Under the pieces are notes generated by a model. The model had not been told where the DNA came from. It did not search any database and saw only the letters and a list, made by a program, of their open reading frames with translations. A stretch of DNA of 20,874 nt, taken from the NCBI GenBank assembly GCA_019243595.1, contig JAFAUA010000365.1, positions 1 to 20,874 on the forward strand, given 5' to 3'. The stretch's first letter is position 1. Each line of letters opens with the position of its first letter. Shown piece by piece: positions 7,755 to 15,613 of the stretch. Origin of the DNA: Acidimicrobiia bacterium. GTDB lineage: Bacteria; Actinomycetota; Acidimicrobiia; Acidimicrobiales; AC-14. Made by a program: the position numbers and the translations under genes.

Positions 7755-9521
7755 GTGAGCGACAAGCTCGAGCTCTCAGGCAGCTCGCAAGCAGACGTTG
7801 AGGCCGCCGTGCGCCGCTACATCGCGAAGGTTGCACGGCGATACTCACCGTTGTTGATCGGCCTGCTCGTCTTGCTCTTGGTCGTCATCCTCGTGCCGAG
7901 CGTGTCGCCCCAGAAGGCGACCAACGTGGCGACCGGGTCCGGCGGCAGTGTCGGGTCAAGCGGCATCGCGGGCGGCGACACGGGCACGACGGTCGCCGGC
8001 GCCGCGGGCGGACCGGTCGGCGGGCCCGCCGGCAGTGCGGGCGGCGCGCAGCAGCGGGCGGCGGCCGTGCCGAAGGGAATCACCGCGCCGGCCGCCGCGG
8101 GCTCGGCGGGTGTCACGCGCAGCGGCGTGCAGTGCGGGCCCGGCGTGCGCCAGGTTCCGTGGTCTGTGTACGCACCGCTCTGCGTCCCGACCTACAGCGG
8201 TAACAACGGCGGCAACACCTCGCCTTCGACACAGGGCGTCACGGCCGACACAGTCACCGTCACGTTCCGACGCACGAACTCGACGGAGGAGAAGGCGGCG
8301 TTCTCGATCGCGGGGAGCGCGGCGCCCGGCAGCGACGATCAGTACCTCTCCGACCTGCGCGCCTACGTGGACCTGTTCAACCGCACCTATGAGCTGTACG
8401 GGCGGCGCGTGGTCGTGAAGGACTACCAGCCCCAGGGCGACAACCTCGAGGAGGACCAGGGTCGTCAACTGGCCGGGGCCCAGGCCGACGCGGCCAAGGC
8501 CAAGGACCTCGGCGCCTTCGCCGACATCAGCCAGAGCCCAAGCCTGGCCGCCACCATCCCCTACGAGGAAGCGCTGGCGAATGAGCGCGTCATCGGCATC
8601 GGCGCCATCGGTGTCAGCTTCGGCTGGTTCCAGTCCCACGCCCCGTGGGAGTACTCGTTCATCGCCAACAACACGAAGGCCGCGACCGTCGGCGGCCTCG
8701 CGCTGTGCCAGCGGGCTGCCGGCTTGCCTGCCATCTTCGCGGGCGACGCCATCTACAAGAATCAGACGCGCAAGTTCGGGCTGGTCGCGCCGAACGGGCC
8801 CGAGTACCAAAAGGCCGCCGACGTGTTCCAGCAGACGATGCAGAAGACGTGCGGGGTGACGATGGCCAAGCGGGCGTCGTACGCCATCGACGTGAGCCAG
8901 TTCGCCCAGGAGGGCGCCAGCCTGGCGGCCCAGATGAAGGCGGCCGGCGTGACAACCGTGATCTGTGCTTGCGACCCGTTGATCGAGATCACCTTCAGCC
9001 AGGCCGCCGACGGCCAGGCGTACCACCCCGAGTGGTTCGTGACCTCGTTCTACGACCCACAAGCGCGAGAGACATCGCAGAACGAGTGGAACCACGCCCT
9101 GACTGCTCCACCGATCCTGTTCCCGCCGAGGGGCCAGCGGGAGTCATACAAGGTCTTCAAGATGGCCCGGCCCAACGCCGAGCCGGCAGAGAAGTACTTC
9201 GACCTCGCCTACCAGAACGCGGTCTACCTGTTCTCGGCGCTCCAGAACGCGGGCCCGAACCTGAACCCGGCCACCTTCCAGGAGGGCGTGTTCTCGATGC
9301 CGAAGTCGGGGCTCGGTGAATGGGGTACCTGGAACGGAGGGCCGCAGGCCTACGACCCGCAGAGTGACGCCGTCTTGGCCTACTGGGACCCCAATCGCCC
9401 GGCCGACTTCGACGGCGTGAAGGGGGCCTGGGTGCCGTGTGAGGGCGGCAAGTACTTCCCCTTCGACGACCCTTCCGCGTTTGGCACCCCCCACACCCAG
9501 GCCCACTGCTTCGGCCAATGA
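7755..9521 (+). CDS. Membrane-anchored periplasmic binding protein (Leu/Ile/Val-type ABC importer)
   Basis: From GTG 7755 the product is 588 aa. It has a cytoplasmic N-terminus with KVARRY, one transmembrane helix (about 32-49), a Gly/Ala/Ser-rich linker (about 55-125) and a type-1 periplasmic binding domain to the C-terminus. Recognisable segments are GVTADTVTVTF, YVDLFNRTYELYGRRVVVKDYQ, the KAAGVTTVICACDPLIE ligand-lobe strand and the late YQNAVYLFSALQNAG. It would capture a small ligand and deliver it to the importer encoded next; the ATGA overlap at 9518-9521 supports this. Typical LivK proteins are cleaved or are lipoproteins; here an uncleaved anchor with a flexible linker is likely. 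The ligand is unknown, since amino acids, amides, urea and aromatic compounds are all carried by this family. A TTG at 7719 would extend the N-terminus by 12 residues and is less likely. Confidence 0.88.
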   Translation: MSDKLELSGSSQADVEAAVRRYIAKVARRYSPLLIGLLVLLLVVILVPSVSPQKATNVATGSGGSVGSSGIAGGDTGTTVAGAAGGPVGGPAGSAGGAQQRAAAVPKGITAPAAAGSAGVTRSGVQCGPGVRQVPWSVYAPLCVPTYSGNNGGNTSPSTQGVTADTVTVTFRRTNSTEEKAAFSIAGSAAPGSDDQYLSDLRAYVDLFNRTYELYGRRVVVKDYQPQGDNLEEDQGRQLAGAQADAAKAKDLGAFADISQSPSLAATIPYEEALANERVIGIGAIGVSFGWFQSHAPWEYSFIANNTKAATVGGLALCQRAAGLPAIFAGDAIYKNQTRKFGLVAPNGPEYQKAADVFQQTMQKTCGVTMAKRASYAIDVSQFAQEGASLAAQMKAAGVTTVICACDPLIEITFSQAADGQAYHPEWFVTSFYDPQARETSQNEWNHALTAPPILFPPRGQRESYKVFKMARPNAEPAEKYFDLAYQNAVYLFSALQNAGPNLNPATFQEGVFSMPKSGLGEWGTWNGGPQAYDPQSDAVLAYWDPNRPADFDGVKGAWVPCEGGKYFPFDDPSAFGTPHTQAHCFGQ

Positions 9522-12500
9522 GCGACAGTAGGCGCGTGGGGGCGGTCGCGGCCGCCGCCCTCCTCACGTGGATCGTCGCCGGGGCGCTGCTCCCTTCGGG
9601 TCTGCCCTTCGGTGTGGTCGTGTTGGGGCTGGTCCTCGGTGGGTTGACGTCGCTCACCGCCATGGGCCTCGTGCTGATCTACCGGTCGAGTCGCATCATC
9701 AACTTCGCCCAGGTCGAGATCGGTGGACTGGCCGCGACTGTCGCCCAGGTCATGGTGCGGGGCTGGCACCAGAGCTACTTCCTCGCCGTTCCCGTCGGCA
9801 TCGCCGTCGCCATCGGCACCGGCGCGCTCATCGACGTCGTCGTCGTCCGCCGCTTCTTCAACGCTCCGCGTCTCATCCTCACCGTCGCCACCATCGGCGT
9901 GTTGCAGATCCTCGGTGCCGCCGAGATCCGCCTTCCCACCTTGGTCAGCAGCAACCTGGCGGGGCTTCAACGGTTCAAGACGCCGTTCAGCGCCCGCTTC
10001 GACGTGGGTCCGATCGTGTTCAAGGGCGACCACGTGCTGGTCATGGTCGCGGTACCGCTTCTGCTCGTCGCACTGGCCTGGTTTTTCTCCCACAGCGACA
10101 TCGGCATCGCCGTTCGGGCGGCCGCCGATTCCAACGAGCGCGCCCTGCTGCTCGGCATCCCGGTGCGCCGTCTGTCGCTGATCACGTGGATGATCGCCGC
10201 CGGGCTCTCCGGCATCGCGTCGATCCTCGCCGTGCCCATCATCGGCGTCGACCTCGGCATCGTCGGGGGGCCAGTGTTCCTGCTGGCGCCTCTGGCCGCG
10301 GCCGTCATCGCCCGCATGGAAAGCCTTCCGGTGGCCGTGGCCGCCGGGCTCGGCATCGGCGTCTTCCAGCAGGCCGTGTTCTGGAACTACCCGAACTCGT
10401 CGACGGTCGACGTCGGCCTCTTCGTCATCCTCCTGGCCGCCCTGCTCCTGCAGCGCGGACGCGTGTCGCGCGTTGACGACGCCGGGCTCGGCGGCTACGT
10501 CGCCGTGCGCGAGGTCCGCCCGATCCCCGCCGCCCTTCGCAACCTTCCCGAGGTTCGGTGGGGCCGCACCTGCCTCCTGGCCGCGATCGGCGCGCTCGTC
10601 GTGCTCGTTCCTCTCGCCCTGCCGTCCGCGCGCGTAATCGTGCTCACGGACATCGCCTTGTACGGCATGATCGCCGTGTCCCTGATCGTCCTGACCGGCT
10701 GGGCGGGGCAGATCAGCCTGGGCCAGTTCGCCTTCGTCGGACTGGGCGCCGCGGTCACCGCCAGCCTCCTCGTTCACGCCGGCGCCGACTTCTTCCTCGC
10801 CGCCCTGGCGGCGACCGTCGTCGGTGCCATCGTCGCCGTACTCGTCGGCTTCCCCGCACTCCGGATCCAGGGGCTGTTCCTCGCCGTCGCAACGCTGGCA
10901 TTCGCGGTGCCGGTGTCGACGTACGTGCTGAACAGTCGCTACTTCCCGACGCTCGACCCGGACCCGTCGCAGTTCCAACGGCCGATCCTGCTCGAGCGCT
11001 TCAACCTGGCCGACCCCCGCACCTTCTACTTCGCGTGCCTCGGCGGCCTCGTCATCACCCTCGCGTTGGCGCGGAACTTCCGGCGCAGCCGGGCTGGACG
11101 CGCCGTGGTGGCGGTGCGCGACAACGAGCGGGGCGCAGCTGCCTTCGCCATCAGCCCGGTGCGGGCCAAGCTGACGGCGTTCGCCTTCTCGGGCGCCCTG
11201 GCCGGATTCGCGGGCGCCTTCTTCGCGGTCTCGCTGCGCGGCATCCCCTTCTCGGGCTTCGATCCCCTCCTCAGCATCGAGGTGTTCACCGCGGCCGTCG
11301 TCGGTGGCCTCGGCTCGCTCCCCGGCGCCGTTCTCGGCGCCGCCTACGTCGAGCTCGTCCAGTACTCCCTCACCGGCGCGGCGCGCCTCCTCGCCACCGG
11401 TGGCGGGCTGCTCGTGCTGCTCATGTTGCTGCCCGGGGGCCTCGGCGAGGTCATGTACTCACTGCGTGACCGCCTGCTCCGCCTCTTCGCGGCGCGCCGT
11501 GGTCTGAGCGTGCCCAGCCTGGCCGAACACCCCGTGTTCGAGCAGGCGGAACAGGACGAAGGAACGGCCGCGGAGATCGGCACGTCGACGGCGCCGCCCG
11601 AGATCATCGAGGAGCGCCCGACCGGTCCCCTCATCGTGTCGTGCGACGACATCGACGCCTCCTACGGACAGATCCAGGTCCTGTTCGGGGTGCACCTGCA
11701 GGTGCAGCAGGGCGAGATGCTGGCATTGCTCGGCACCAACGGTGCCGGCAAGTCGACGGTCCTGCGCGTCGTCGCCGGCCTGCTCCGTCCCCAGAAGGGC
11801 CGCGTGCGCTTCGAGGACGAGGACATCACCGACCTCGACCCCGTCGAACGCGTGAAGCGGGGGATGGTCACCGTGCCCGGTGGCCGCGGTGTGTTCGGCT
11901 CCCTGACTGTCGACGAGAACCTGCGGATGGCCGCGTGGCTGACCAAGGGCGACACCGCCTTCATCGAGCAGACGCGGGCCAGGATCTTCGAGCTCTTCCC
12001 GGCCCTCGAGCGACGCCTCGACACCAACGCATCGAATCTGTCGGGCGGCGAGCAGCAGATGCTGACCCTCGCCCAGGCCCTGCTGTGCCGGCCCCGTCTG
12101 CTGCTGATCGACGAGCTGTCGCTAGGTCTGGCGCCGACCGTCGTCGGGACGCTGATCGACGTCGTCCGTCAGATCAACGCCGACGGCACGTCGATCGTCG
12201 TCGTCGAGCAGTCGGTGAACGTGGCGACCGGCATCGCGACGCGCGCCGAATTCATGGAGAAGGGGCAGGTGCGCTTCAGCGGCCCGACCGCTGAGCTCGC
12301 CGAGCGCCCCGATCTGCTGCGCGCCGTGTTTCTGTCGCAGGCCGAGGCGAAGTCGCCCGCCGGCACGCGCAACGGGAAGCGCCGAGCGTCTGCGTCGACC
12401 AATGGGCATCCCGTTCTCGAGGTGCGCGACCTCGGTCGTCGCTTCGCGGGTGTCGTTGCCGTCGACAACGTCGACCTTCGCGTCGAGGAAGGACAGATAC

Positions 12501-13240
12501 TCGGCATCATCGGGTCCAACGGCGCCGGCAAGACCACGCTGTTCGACCTCTGCTCCGGGCTCTTGGCCGCCGACACGGGACACGTGCTGATCGACGGCCG
12601 CGACGTCACCGAGCTCGGGGCGCCCGGCCGCGCCGAGCGCGGCCTTGGCCGATCGTTCCAGGACGCCCGGCTGTTCCCGTCGATGACGGTCACCGAGACC
12701 ATCGCCACCGCCCTCGAGCGCCACGTCGACGTGCGGGAGCCGACGGCGTGCGCCTTCCGAGTCGGCGCCGTCGTCGAGTCCGAGCACGAGGTCGCCGACC
12801 GCGTCGAGGAGCTGCTCGACACGATGGGACTACAGCGCTACCGCGACGCCTTCGTCTCCGAGCTGTCGACCGGCACCCGCCGCATCGTGGAGCTGGCCTG
12901 CGCCATCGGCCATGAGCCACGGGTGTTGCTCCTCGACGAGCCCTCCTCGGGAATCGCCCAACGCGAGACCGAAGCGCTCGCCGACCTGCTCTTGCAGCTC
13001 CGGGACACGACGGGTGCCAGCCTGGCCGTGATCGAGCACGACATACCGATGGTGACGGCGATCGCCGACGAGCTGATTTGTATGCATTTGGGCCGGGTGA
13101 TCGCCCGTGGCCGGCCGGCGGACGTGCTCGAGGACCCCGAGGTCGTGTCCTCCTACCTCGGCACCAGCGAGCTGGCAATCGAGCGGTCAGGGGCCGGCCG
13201 CGGGAGTAGGGGTCAAAGCAAGGGGAAAACGCGCCGATAG
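9518..13240 (+). CDS. Four-domain branched-chain-type ABC importer: permease-permease-ATPase-ATPase
   Basis: One unbroken 1240-aa frame holds a whole importer. Residues 1-315 are a LivH-like permease (GLTSLTAMGLVLIYRSSRIINFAQ). Residues about 345-650 are LivM-like (GMIAVSLIVLTGWAGQISLGQ, FTAAVVGGLGSLPGAVLGA). After an acidic linker, residues about 705-945 are a LivF-like ATPase with Walker A GTNGAGKST (739-747), LSGGEQQ (from 841), Walker B LLLIDE (861-866) and VVVEQ in place of the H-loop histidine. Residues about 965-1215 are a LivG-like ATPase with GSNGAGKTT (from 999), LSTGTRR (from 1116), LLLDEP (from 1137) and VIEHD. LivH, LivM, LivF and LivG are normally four separate proteins. The order is H-M-F-G. 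Domain linkers are charged and low in complexity. The ATG overlaps the binding-protein stop. The C-terminal tail is basic. Confidence 0.95.
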   Translation: MSDSRRVGAVAAAALLTWIVAGALLPSGLPFGVVVLGLVLGGLTSLTAMGLVLIYRSSRIINFAQVEIGGLAATVAQVMVRGWHQSYFLAVPVGIAVAIGTGALIDVVVVRRFFNAPRLILTVATIGVLQILGAAEIRLPTLVSSNLAGLQRFKTPFSARFDVGPIVFKGDHVLVMVAVPLLLVALAWFFSHSDIGIAVRAAADSNERALLLGIPVRRLSLITWMIAAGLSGIASILAVPIIGVDLGIVGGPVFLLAPLAAAVIARMESLPVAVAAGLGIGVFQQAVFWNYPNSSTVDVGLFVILLAALLLQRGRVSRVDDAGLGGYVAVREVRPIPAALRNLPEVRWGRTCLLAAIGALVVLVPLALPSARVIVLTDIALYGMIAVSLIVLTGWAGQISLGQFAFVGLGAAVTASLLVHAGADFFLAALAATVVGAIVAVLVGFPALRIQGLFLAVATLAFAVPVSTYVLNSRYFPTLDPDPSQFQRPILLERFNLADPRTFYFACLGGLVITLALARNFRRSRAGRAVVAVRDNERGAAAFAISPVRAKLTAFAFSGALAGFAGAFFAVSLRGIPFSGFDPLLSIEVFTAAVVGGLGSLPGAVLGAAYVELVQYSLTGAARLLATGGGLLVLLMLLPGGLGEVMYSLRDRLLRLFAARRGLSVPSLAEHPVFEQAEQDEGTAAEIGTSTAPPEIIEERPTGPLIVSCDDIDASYGQIQVLFGVHLQVQQGEMLALLGTNGAGKSTVLRVVAGLLRPQKGRVRFEDEDITDLDPVERVKRGMVTVPGGRGVFGSLTVDENLRMAAWLTKGDTAFIEQTRARIFELFPALERRLDTNASNLSGGEQQMLTLAQALLCRPRLLLIDELSLGLAPTVVGTLIDVVRQINADGTSIVVVEQSVNVATGIATRAEFMEKGQVRFSGPTAELAERPDLLRAVFLSQAEAKSPAGTRNGKRRASASTNGHPVLEVRDLGRRFAGVVAVDNVDLRVEEGQILGIIGSNGAGKTTLFDLCSGLLAADTGHVLIDGRDVTELGAPGRAERGLGRSFQDARLFPSMTVTETIATALERHVDVREPTACAFRVGAVVESEHEVADRVEELLDTMGLQRYRDAFVSELSTGTRRIVELACAIGHEPRVLLLDEPSSGIAQRETEALADLLLQLRDTTGASLAVIEHDIPMVTAIADELICMHLGRVIARGRPADVLEDPEVVSSYLGTSELAIERSGAGRGSRGQSKGKTRR

Positions 13241-13261
13241 TCCGTTGGAAGGGGACTTGGT

Positions 13262-14968
13262 ATGCCCGACGGACTACAGGAGCGCCCAGCTTGGGGCAGC
13301 GCGGACTCGTTCCGCCTCCTGGCCGAGAACGCCCCGGACTGCATCTTCCGTTACCGCGTGCAGCCGGATCCAGGCTTCGACTACGTCAGCCCCGCCTCCA
13401 CGGCGATGTTCGGCTACACCCCCGAGGAGCTCTACCAGGACCCGACGCTGGTCATCGCCATCGTCGGCGAGGAGTACCTCGCCGACATGAACGACTTCGG
13501 TCACGACCCCCGGCTCACCGAACCACGAGATGTTCGCGTCGAGCGCAAGGACGGTTCGGTCACATGGATCGAGCAACGGCTGACGCCGGTGCTCGCCGGC
13601 GAGCATCTCATGGCCGTCGAGGGCATCGCCCGAGACATCTCGGAGCGCAAGCGCGCTGAGGCGACCATGACCCACCGGGCGCTCCACGACGTCCTGACCG
13701 AGCTGCCCAACCGGAACCTGATGCTCGACCGCCTGTCGCAGGCGCTCGCCCGCACCGCGCGCGACGACCACGGCCTGGTCGCCGTTCTCATGCTCGACCT
13801 CGACCGCTTCAAGCTCGTCAACGACACGTTGGGCCATCAGACCGGCGACGAGCTGCTGATCGAGGTCGCCCGCCGTCTCGCCGAGTCCCTTCGTCCCGGC
13901 GACACGGTCGCCCGGCTCGGTGGTGATGAGTTCGTCGTCATCTGCGAGGGGGTGCACAGTGCCGGCCACGCGCGCGTATTGGCCGAGCGCGTGGCGGCGA
14001 TCGTCTCGGGCGGGTACCGAGTCGCACGAACCGAGATCTTCACCAGCGCGAGCGTCGGCGTCGCCCTCGGTCGCGATGGCGACACCACCGAAGCACTGCT
14101 GTCAGATGCCGACGCCGCCATGTATCTCGCCAAGGAGCGAGGCCGCGGCCGCGTCGAGCTCTTCCTTCCCGACCTGCGTACGCGCGCCGAGACGAGGCTG
14201 GCGGCGGAGAAGGCCCTACGCGCCGCGGTGGATCACCGCGAGTTCGCGCTGGTGTTCCAGCCGGTTGTCGACCTCGAGATGGGGAACGTCGTGAGCGCCG
14301 AGGCGCTGATCCGGTGGCAGCCGCCGGGTCAGGAGACCATCCCGCCGGCCGACTTCATCGCCCTCGCCGAGGACACCGGCCTCATCGTGCCGATCGGGAC
14401 GTGGGTGCTGACCGACGCGTGCGCACAGCTGCGGGAGTGGAAGGACGCCTTTCCTCGCAAGCCGATGACGATGTCGGTCAACCTGTCGGCTCGTCAGCTC
14501 ACGCCCGACCTCCTCGACACGCTCGTGAAGGTTCTTGCCGTCAACCGCTTGGAGCCCGACTCCCTCACCCTCGAGATCACCGAAAGCGTGCTCATGGAGG
14601 ACACCGACAGCGCCCTCGAGAACCTGCTCGGGCTGAAGGCGCTCGGCGTTCGCCTGGCCATCGACGACTTCGGCACCGGGTACTCGTCGCTGAGCTACCT
14701 GAAGCGCTTCCCGATCGACGTCCTCAAAGTTGACCGCGCCTTCGTCTCGGGCCTCGGCAACGACGGCGACGATGCCGCCATCATCTCCGGCATGCTCGCC
14801 ATGGCCCGCGGGTTGCGCGTCGAGGTCGTCGCCGAGGGCGTCGAGACGGCCGCCCAACTCGGCGCTCTCCGCGTGCTCGGTTGCCCGTTCGCCCAGGGGT
14901 ACCACTTCGCCAAGCCCCTCAGCCCGGCCGAATTCGACGACCTGCTCGCCGAAGGTCACCGCTGGTAA
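13262..14968 (+). CDS. PAS-GGDEF-EAL cyclic di-GMP synthase/phosphodiesterase
   Basis: The 568-aa protein has a PAS sensor (about 15-130, with a PAC-like GIARDISERKRAE end), a GGDEF domain (about 137-300) and an EAL domain (about 312-562), with no membrane segment. The cyclase motif is an exact GGDEF (220-224), with the inhibitory RxxD site five residues before it (RPGD, 211-214). The EAL domain keeps Glu347, Asn407, Glu438, DDFGTG (468-473), Lys489 and VVAEGVET (Glu525, Glu528). Both making and cleaving c-di-GMP therefore look possible, with the PAS domain probably setting the balance; that is inference. The ATG at 13262 has a strong GGAAGGGGA ribosome binding site about 6 bases upstream. 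The gap to the importer gene is 21 bp, so co-transcription is likely. Confidence 0.97.
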   Translation: MPDGLQERPAWGSADSFRLLAENAPDCIFRYRVQPDPGFDYVSPASTAMFGYTPEELYQDPTLVIAIVGEEYLADMNDFGHDPRLTEPRDVRVERKDGSVTWIEQRLTPVLAGEHLMAVEGIARDISERKRAEATMTHRALHDVLTELPNRNLMLDRLSQALARTARDDHGLVAVLMLDLDRFKLVNDTLGHQTGDELLIEVARRLAESLRPGDTVARLGGDEFVVICEGVHSAGHARVLAERVAAIVSGGYRVARTEIFTSASVGVALGRDGDTTEALLSDADAAMYLAKERGRGRVELFLPDLRTRAETRLAAEKALRAAVDHREFALVFQPVVDLEMGNVVSAEALIRWQPPGQETIPPADFIALAEDTGLIVPIGTWVLTDACAQLREWKDAFPRKPMTMSVNLSARQLTPDLLDTLVKVLAVNRLEPDSLTLEITESVLMEDTDSALENLLGLKALGVRLAIDDFGTGYSSLSYLKRFPIDVLKVDRAFVSGLGNDGDDAAIISGMLAMARGLRVEVVAEGVETAAQLGALRVLGCPFAQGYHFAKPLSPAEFDDLLAEGHRW

Positions 14969-14992
14969 CCGCTTCCTCCGTCACCGTGAGCG

Positions 14993-15562
14993 ATGATGCG
15001 AGTGGTGATCGGAACGTCAATCAAGGGCCGGCTGCTCGTCGCCACACCCGCGCTCGGTGACGGCATCTTCGACCGCAGCGTGGTGCTGATCATCGAGCAC
15101 GACCAAGCCGAGGGCGCGTTCGGTGTCGTCCTCAACCGGCCGAGCACCACCGACGTCGAGGGGGCGCTGCCGGAGTGGGCCAGGTTGGCGGCGTCGCCGC
15201 CGGTCGTGTTCGTGGGCGGCCCCGTGAGCCCTGAAGCCGCCATCTGCCTGGCGCGCGTGTCGCAGGCGGACGCCGAAGGTTGGGTACCCGTTGTCGGCGC
15301 CATCGGCGCCCTCGACCTCAGCCAGGACACCGATCTCCTCGCCTCGGCGGTCGACGAGGTCCGGCTGTTCGCCGGCTATTCGGGCTGGACGAGAGGCCAG
15401 CTGGAGGACGAGATCGAAGCCGGTGCCTGGTTCGTCGTCGACGCTCTCGAGGACGACGTCCTCAACCCCGATCCCGATTCACTGTGGGAGCGCGTCCTGC
15501 GCCGCCAACCCGGCCGCCTAGCGATGTTCGCCGCCTACCCCGAGGACCCGACCCAGAACTGA
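14993..15562 (+). CDS. YqgE/AlgH family protein (DUF179)
   Basis: The 189-aa protein matches the YqgE/AlgH family over its full length: GRLLVATPALGDGIFDRSVV near the N-terminus, FGVVLNRPS, VFVGGPVSPEAA, and VRLFAGYSGWTRGQLEDEIE followed by GAWFVVD. The family is widespread and cytosolic. AlgH was named from alginate regulation in Pseudomonas, but the molecular function is not settled. ATG 14993 gives MMRV; the ATG at 14996 is equally possible. It starts 24 bp after the GGDEF-EAL gene on the same strand and is the last gene before a strong hairpin, so it probably ends the same transcript. The pairing with a c-di-GMP enzyme may be coincidental. Confidence 0.95.
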   Translation: MMRVVIGTSIKGRLLVATPALGDGIFDRSVVLIIEHDQAEGAFGVVLNRPSTTDVEGALPEWARLAASPPVVFVGGPVSPEAAICLARVSQADAEGWVPVVGAIGALDLSQDTDLLASAVDEVRLFAGYSGWTRGQLEDEIEAGAWFVVDALEDDVLNPDPDSLWERVLRRQPGRLAMFAAYPEDPTQN

Positions 15563-15568
15563 GATAAC

Positions 15569-15604
15569 CGGAGGGGGCGGGGCGCTCCCAACCCGCCCCC
15601 TCCG
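15569..15604. terminator. Bidirectional transcription terminator, perfect 13-bp stem
   Basis: The left arm 15569-15581 (CGGAGGGGGCGGG) and right arm 15592-15604 are exact reverse complements around a 10-nt loop. The hairpin lies in the 51-bp gap between the convergent yqgE-like and WxIP-like genes, where a shared terminator is expected. There is no long T-tract on either strand, as is common for G+C-rich actinobacterial terminators. Confidence 0.85.
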
Positions 15605-15613
15605 TTGCCTTGG

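Noticed and set aside
9380..10978. A 532-codon open frame on the minus strand, opposite the binding protein and importer genes
   Set aside because: Its translation is low-complexity, rich in Asp, Glu, Gly, Arg and His, typical of the antisense of G+C-rich coding DNA. The plus strand here carries clear LivK-like and LivH/LivM-like domains.
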